DNA from: Glandiceps talaboti
Lineage: Eukaryota > Hemichordata > Enteropneusta > Spengelidae
Reading direction: 5' to 3'
Length of the DNA stretch: 64,000 nucleotides
Assembly: GCF_964340395.1 (NCBI RefSeq)
Contig: NC_135568.1
Location: 15,650,276-15,714,275 of the forward strand
The notes under the pieces are model-generated. The model did not search any database and was not told where the DNA came from. It saw only the letters and a list, made by a program, of their open reading frames with translations. A program made the position numbers and the translations under genes. The number at the start of each line of letters is the position of its first letter. The stretch's first letter is position 1. Positions 57,900 to 64,000 of the stretch are shown here, piece by piece.

Positions 57900-58725
57900 C
57901 CAGGGCACTGTATTCTAAATTTCCTGTTTGCAGTCTGGAATGGCCGTCCGACCTTCGCTAACAGCTATCCGTAAATGGTCAACGGCAGACGAGGTGAATG
58001 TCCATTGAGAAAGTGTAAAGATGTGATTATTTGGATCAACATCAGGCCACAAAAGGAGTGAAACCTACAATAACGTATTTTCCACTGTGATAATATGATA
58101 ATTATGTAATCAATTTAACATGTCTCGGCTTATTCGAGTCAGAAGATTGAAAGTCTCCAGGTGCAGCCAATGGGCAGATTTGTGATTTTCATTAATTATA
58201 TGTTGTTTCAGACCCACTTTTAATAGAATCACCCCCCCCCCCCCAATCGTGGGAGAGGATGTTTAGCTAGCTGTACATGTTCTTGTGTTCCCTCCCACTA
58301 GTGATGGAAGGTATCTGCCCCTCTGCCCCCACTGGGTCTCAACTTGTCCGCCAGCCCACTGCTCGCCGAATATATTGTGAATGGTTTGTCTACTCTCCAC
58401 CAAAACAACGTTTGTGTGTTTTTCCACTATACTAACAATTCATTTTGGCGTACACAATGAGCGCCAACTTACACGACTTTCCCACTCTAATTCTAACTTG
58501 TTTACTTCCCTCCCGCTACCGATTGATAAAATTGTCCGCTCACTGATTTAATTGCGTAAGAACAGCTTCTTGCAAGAAAAGCTTCGTTACTTGTCTGTGG
58601 TCGACTGCACTTGAGTATTTTATATGAGTGTGGACGCTATAGTTTGCTCACAACACTGTTACGAATAAGATAAAATATCCACGGTCTAATCTATAGTCGA
58701 ACCACAACATTGTTCAACATATAAT
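57900..58725. other. Intergenic DNA, nothing recognised
   Basis: A poly-C run lies at about 58231-58244. No gene is supported. Confidence 0.45.
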
Positions 58726-58729
58726 AGGC

Positions 58730-58935
58730 CACAGTCCCTCTATCACACAGCTATCACTGATAGAGGGATAGTCCTGCTTCCATGACGGTGCACGAGTCTG
58801 TATTACTGACTTGACTCTGGGACAATTGTCAGAATCGAGTCCCGAATTCCTCCGTATGCAAGCAGGACTAATAGAGGGACTGTGATAGAGGGACTGTAAA
58901 TAGAGGGACTGTGATAGAGGGACAGTGAATAGGCT
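58730..58935. repeat. ATAGAGGGACTGTG repeats with inverted partner
   Basis: ATAGAGGGACTGTG or a close variant occurs four times at 58871-58926. Its inverse CACAGTCCCTCTATCA is at 58731-58746, and AGGGATAGTCCTGCTT (58765) opposes AAGCAGGACTA (58860). The middle phrase GTCAGAATCGAGTCC also occurs at 8608. Confidence 0.7.
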
Positions 58936-58939
58936 AATT

Positions 58940-59640
58940 ACAGTCACCCTAATCATATGTATTACTTTGTTAAATTAAAGTCGACACGTGACCGCAAACA
59001 TACAACAACGCACGTCATCAATTCCCCTTGGGTGTGCTAACAGGTGGTCGAAAATCAAAATCACAATTTGCCATGTGCAGATATGTACTGATGTTCATGC
59101 ATGTACAGACCTATCAGGCAGCTGCAGTATATATATATATGTATTTTCACAAAACACTAGCCGTAAACGGTACAAACAGGAAGTGTGACATCTACATAGT
59201 CTATCTATCTTGTTTTGTTTGATTCTAAATAGTATTGTTATGGTGCTTGCAACACCTTCCATTGACAGTCTGCCACCAACCTTACGTAATACACCCGTTT
59301 CGTAGCTATGGTGCACCAGTGGGCCGTGACACGTACCTAACATACAGCTCAGTCACCGGTGATCTAAATCTGAGCCTACACAGGAAAATGTACTATTTCA
59401 CGTTTGTCTGTTAAAGTTGTACCTCGTACTAAGCTTCCTGTTGCCATGGTTATCGCAACTCGGATTATTTCCAATGCAGATTACGTTCAATGTAGGGCAT
59501 TACTCACAGTAAATCTTAGGGGGACGGTGTCTTTCACTGCTTTCAATATTAAATCAACAGTGTTTGATTTGTTTGACAATAACCGAATGTGTTGTACAGG
59601 ATTAAGACACCGGGAACGCATTATAGGGTGTGAGTGTATG
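58940..59640. other. Intergenic DNA, nothing recognised
   Basis: Frames of 64-82 codons on both strands, and the start of one at 59404 that runs into a GA repeat, show no domain. Confidence 0.45.
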
Positions 59641-59641
59641 C

Positions 59642-59873
<232 letters not shown>

Positions 59874-59911
59874 TACCGTACATTGTAAAATTCGGTGCAG
59901 TGTTTGCCTTA

Positions 59912-60252
59912 AAGTATGGATGAGGATCTGGTATTTATTTTGGATTTCTAATTATTATAAAACAATTTGATCACGGCTTACTACTTGATAAATGAATGTG
60001 AAATAACATTGACAATGTCTGTGTTCGAAACTCAATAGATTGCTAAAAAAGCTAAAACATGTGTAAAAAGTTTGTTATTGTACGTACAAGAACAAACATG
60101 TTTTATGTTGATTTTTCTTTTGAGTGACTTACAAACAAGGACTTGGCATATGTCATTTCACATTGATTTTTCAAGTAGGAAGCCATCATGATAAAATTGT
60201 TATAAATTAAAAATCCAAAATAAATACCAAATCCTCGTCCATATGGCCACTT
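59912..60252. repeat. Foldback family B, two-arm copy
   Basis: The left arm TATGGATGAGGATCTGGTAT, CACGGCTTACTACTTG, AATAACATTGACAATG and the right arm CACATTGATTTTTCAAGTAG, GAAGCCATCATGATAAAATT, CCTCGTCCATATGGCCACTT. A central part of about 80 bp repeats arm-like sequence (ATGTTGATTTTTCTTTTGAG). Confidence 0.85.
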
Positions 60253-60254
60253 CA

Positions 60255-60780
60255 CAAGTGTAAGCTTATGTCAGGGTAAATGGTGTATGGCGGTACACAG
60301 TCCACTTTTTTCGACAGTGAGAGACCATAAGAAAGATTGTATGATGACGTGTGAATATGATATGCAACTATGCGGCTTCTGATAACAGTGACATCTTACT
60401 TGTGAAACGTTTTTTTTTTTCTGGAGGTAGATGTTCCTCGACTCGACTACCGTCATTGTACTAAATGGCCGTAAGCCTGCCGCAGATATATAATCAGTAT
60501 TTTACCTCATACACTCCAGTACAGTGTAATATTTACAAAATGTAAGAGTGGTGTGTTTAGTTATGTATTTGAGATGTCACGGGTTATAAACTCAACGTGC
60601 TGGTACCTGTCGACTCGAATAATTAATTTGGCGCTATTTCCATATACGGAAAATGTGCGTCATTCATAAAAATCTATCAATTACCGGCAACGGTTTCGAG
60701 AGATCCGGACATCACTCGAGTACGAGTATTATTTATGTTGTGTGTGATGTGCATTTGATTTGAAGTTTTGACATCATTAT
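60255..60780. other. Intergenic DNA, nothing recognised
   Basis: No gene or repeat is recognised. Confidence 0.45.
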
Positions 60781-60781
60781 C

Positions 60782-60783
<2 letters not shown>

Positions 60784-60824
<41 letters not shown>

Positions 60825-60868
60825 TACAACAACAACAACAACAACAACGTCATCATCATCATCATCAT
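60784..60868. repeat. (CAA)n-(CAT)n trinucleotide array
   Basis: About 20 CAA units with one TACAA interruption, then CATCAT repeats. Confidence 0.97.
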
Positions 60869-60874
60869 GATTAT

Positions 60875-61780
60875 CATCAACAACAAACTATGCCAATTTT
60901 ATTTCAAATTCAAAGACATACCGTCATCAAGTTGTGTATGTGTATGTGTATGTGTATGTAAGCTTGGTGTTTCAAAATAAATGTTTAAAATGTATTGAAA
61001 ATGAGCGGAACTGCTACAAATAGCTGATGTGATACATACTGCATATTTATAAGTGGGTAAACCACGCATCCCTGTGTGTACAAGTACAGCGTACACCGTC
61101 ATATGGTTTGTATCACAGCGACTATGTAACGTTCATATGAACCCATAAATCCATTGACCTTGCTCTCTTTTTTCTAGTCACATTTCGGTACTTGCATCCT
61201 GAAATAAATCACATACTATCATTTAGTCTTTACTGGGTGATTGGGTATAGATTGCTTAAAAGAAAAAAAGTTATCTACCGCTCCAGTACAATAAACAGGA
61301 TGTGATGATTTGTTTTAGCTGGAACACTTCACACGTTTTCAAGAAAAACAACAATCCCGACGGAATACACGTGACCCTTTGGATATACCCCCCCCCCCCC
61401 CACACACACACACACTTGGTTCGTAATATTGCTAAGCTAGTACACTACGGTGAATTAGGAAAATTTAGTCAAAAGCGAATGAAAAAAGTGGGTATAAAGA
61501 AAATCACAAGTTAAAGTATGTGTGATGGGGCGGAAAAAATAGGAGACAAGAAGAGAGAAAAAATGATATCGAGAGATTAAATAAATTTAAAAAAGTGGAA
61601 AGATAGAAAAATGAAGTGAACGAAAATTACTTCTTTACATGCATGAGAACATGTGACGAGGATTTTAACTGGCAACTAGCCAATCCCATTTAGGGTATCT
61701 AGAAACCGCATGTACATAACACTACTATACCGCATGTACCTACGCACTGTATAACTGTACTCGTACGTACTCTCACTGCT
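60875..61780. other. Intergenic DNA, nothing recognised
   Basis: Contains a GTATGT run (60937-60960) and a poly-C/CA run at 61389-61414. No gene is supported. Confidence 0.45.
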
Positions 61781-61900
61781 CACATAACATTTGCATATCT
61801 AAAAAGTTCATTACATGACGTGTTACGCATTCTGATCGACACCGGCTCGCGACGTGGAATTTCACCAAAACGACCGGATCTTTCATGAGTGGCAGCCGAA

Positions 61901-61979
61901 ATGTTGCCAGGATTACGTGTGACATTTCTGTCGCTATCTGCCGTCCTATTCTTGCAGTTCTTTGGCGGCAAATGCGAAG
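61901..61979 (+). CDS. First coding exon of a secreted protein (partial gene)
   Basis: The ATG at 61901 opens a textbook signal peptide: a short basic start (MLPGLR), a hydrophobic core (FLSLSAVLFLQFF) and a small-residue cleavage zone (GGK/CE). After 26 codons and one extra base it meets a strong donor, GCGAAG followed by GTAAAT (GT at 61980), so the intron is phase 1, as in the two EGF genes. The surroundings (61790-61980) are CpG-richer than the neighbours, as at many gene starts. An upstream ATG at 61885 (TTTCATGAGTGG) starts a different frame that overlaps this start and continues 32 codons to a TAA just inside the intron. It could lower translation or be the real frame. No further exon is recognised up to 64000, so the product family is unknown. 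Confidence 0.55.
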
Positions 61980-61984
61980 GTAAA

Positions 61985-63500
61985 TATCAATTTATGTTAC
62001 TATAGTGTGTGTTGTACAATCATGGATGGTTGTACTAGTATGTAATGTATACATGTGCGAATGAATGTTCACAACATAAGCAGCCATATTCATGGCTGTG
62101 TGGGCGGCGCGTCGTTATTATTATTTCATCCAAGCTTCACCGGTTTAAATATGTTTCTTAAATTTAATGATGTTTTCAGCTCATACGCCATTAAATGTTT
62201 TAAGGAGAAATTGGAAACGAATGCGAAAATCGCCACAACAATTGTGTATACACAAATCGTCGCCGGTTTGACCTTATTACATTACAAGAGCTTAGTGGCG
62301 CGGTAATTGCATTGACAACATTGCGATTTTTAAGAAACCAAGAAGAATACAGAATGCTAAAAAGTACTAATATTTCTTAGGAACTGAATAATGGTCGCTG
62401 ACTGAATATCACCCACGCCATGGAAACGAGATAGTCAAAAACGGCAAACAGCGAATTCTTATATCGCGGAAAAATTAATCAACACACACACGTGGTACGT
62501 CTGAGTTCTTTGGGTGCACTGCCCGCATGCCCTTGCCGCTGCCAACTTCCAGCAAATCGTGCACAAATCGCGTTCTATATGTGTGTGACGACAAATATTT
62601 TACATTTTGTGACCTTAAAGTATCAGTGTATACATTTTAAAGAGTAAAGCACTTTCTATCGGCATATCTGATTTTATAATGACCTTCTCCATTATTATGG
62701 TTTGTCACATGATTAGAACTCATTTGGCAGTCAGCGTCAGACATGTCTCGTCTGCACGTATAGCAGAGACAGAACGAGCAGAGAGGCCCATCAGACTGTC
62801 TTGACATCTCGCGAATGTTTCCCATTTTAAATTTGTATAACTTTGTAACAAAATTTGAAAAAAAGAATCAACAATTGTCACCGCCATCAAAACCATGTCC
62901 CACATTCCATTGTTATATCACAGTGTACATACATTATAGAAAGTTACATCACCCAGAAACTAAAAAAAAGAATAAAAAATACTGAACCCGTCAACCGTGC
63001 TACGAGGGTGATACCAATGAAGGGGGTGAACAGATCCGGAAAATATACCATAGTCGCCACAATTTTACTGAATTGTAACAGTTTACTAAACCGATGTATT
63101 GAATTAAAATATGACGCGATTGTGTAAACAGATACATCACACATGCAAAGACTAAAAACGACACACTATACATTATTTGACATTATGAAGTACAGTACTC
63201 CCAGAACGGCAAGGGTAATTACTGGATCATGAGTGGTCTATATGTCCGGTATTGACGCTGTCCGACCACGAGGTTGTTTTAGGCACACATGGTTGAATGT
63301 TTATAAACATTGTTATCTACAATTTATCGTAGGGGAGTATATGACCCCTTGTCATGACAATCAGACTATGTGGACGGCCGTGAGGCTGTCCCAGGTCATG
63401 TCAATCAGTTAACACACCCAGTCAGATGTACCATTGGATTGGAAAGAAATTCTTTATCATGTAATGGAGGTTTAGACGTTTTATATTACTTGGTTGGGTG
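61985..63500. other. Probable intron or intergenic DNA, no exon recognised
   Basis: If the exon at 61901 is real, this is its first intron. Frames of 60-90 codons on both strands have no domain or flanking splice pairs. Confidence 0.4.
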
Positions 63501-63504
63501 GGAT

Positions 63505-63543
63505 GTGGTGAGTGGGGTGGGGTGGGGTGGGGGTGGGGGTGGT
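63505..63543. repeat. (GGGGT)n G-rich tract
   Basis: GTGGGGTGGGGTGGGGTGGG then GGTGGGGGTGG: at least six G-runs of four or more within 40 bases on the plus strand. Confidence 0.9.
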
Positions 63544-63549
63544 GTCACT

Positions 63550-64000
63550 TTAAATATAAATGTGAACATATATCGATAGGGTTTATGTTGCATTGAAAAT
63601 CAGGCTTATGTAAACAGAAAACAAAAGAAAACAAGAACAAAAGCCATACTAAAAACTAGATGAAACAAAAAACAAAAAAAGCCTAACAACAAGCAAATGC
63701 TAAAAAAACATGGGGAAAAAGACAACCACGACAAAAAATGAAACCACACAATTCAATAACTTCTGAATTGATTGGTATTTTGCACATGAGCAATAATTTA
63801 ATAATTGAACATTTTGGGAATAAAACAGAAGATATATCACTTTGTTATGTATACCAGCCTGTCACATTGGTATGCAAGTCACTGCACCAGTAAGTAAGAG
63901 TGTATCTGGCACCAAAAATTGTCCCTTGATACCTGACTATACACTCTTCCAGCACATACAAGCAAGAAACTATGGTTCCATAGCATAAACGAGGTGATGC
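63550..64000. other. A-rich intergenic or intronic DNA
   Basis: An A-rich stretch (AAACAGAAAACAAAAGAAAA and similar) covers 63615-63745. No gene is recognised to the window end. Confidence 0.45.

Overview
This is a eukaryotic window, almost certainly from an invertebrate animal. Genes are split by GT-AG introns, intergenic DNA is AT-rich, microsatellites are long and numerous, and there are decayed non-LTR retrotransposon fragments and many small foldback DNA elements. Coding density is very low. The calcium-binding EGF exons (phase 1-1) are metazoan. The exact phylum cannot be fixed from sequence alone; a marine deuterostome (hemichordate or cephalochordate) or a lophotrochozoan would all fit.

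Layout. 1-17 kb: no convincing gene; a repeat-rich zone with many TACATGTA-type palindromes, an 89-bp satellite (3151-4175), several foldback elements and a probable non-autonomous hAT-like transposon with a 5-bp target duplication (10791-11930). 17-22 kb: mostly empty, with a CpG-richer patch near 17.8-18.8 kb. 23.1-26.3 kb: an eight-copy tandem array with about 350-bp units. Each copy carries an 84-bp exon-like core with good splice sites (83 bp in copy 2), and a chain of these cores plus a terminal exon reads open for 243 codons. 26.8-30 kb: degenerate duplications. 31-38.2 kb: gene 1, a seven-coding-exon secreted EGF protein. 38-44.5 kb: microsatellites, a foldback pair, a dead non-LTR retrotransposon and a 125-bp triplicate. 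44.5-50.7 kb: gene 2, a tandem paralogue of gene 1. 50.7-61.7 kb: microsatellites, mobile element debris and a large hairpin-forming microsatellite. 61.9 kb: first coding exon (signal peptide) of a third secreted-protein gene that runs off to the right or has exons not recognised here.

The two EGF genes lie about 13 kb apart on the same strand. They share a 5' UTR exon with the promoter just upstream, exon phases, exon sizes, domain order, a five-cysteine C-terminal module, an acidic tail, and a stop codon placed right at a 3' UTR intron. They arose by duplication of a whole gene including its promoter. Their introns 1 and 2 share microsatellite motifs that then grew independently. Predicted products are 291 and 303 residues, secreted, with four calcium-binding EGF domains each; their biological role is unknown.
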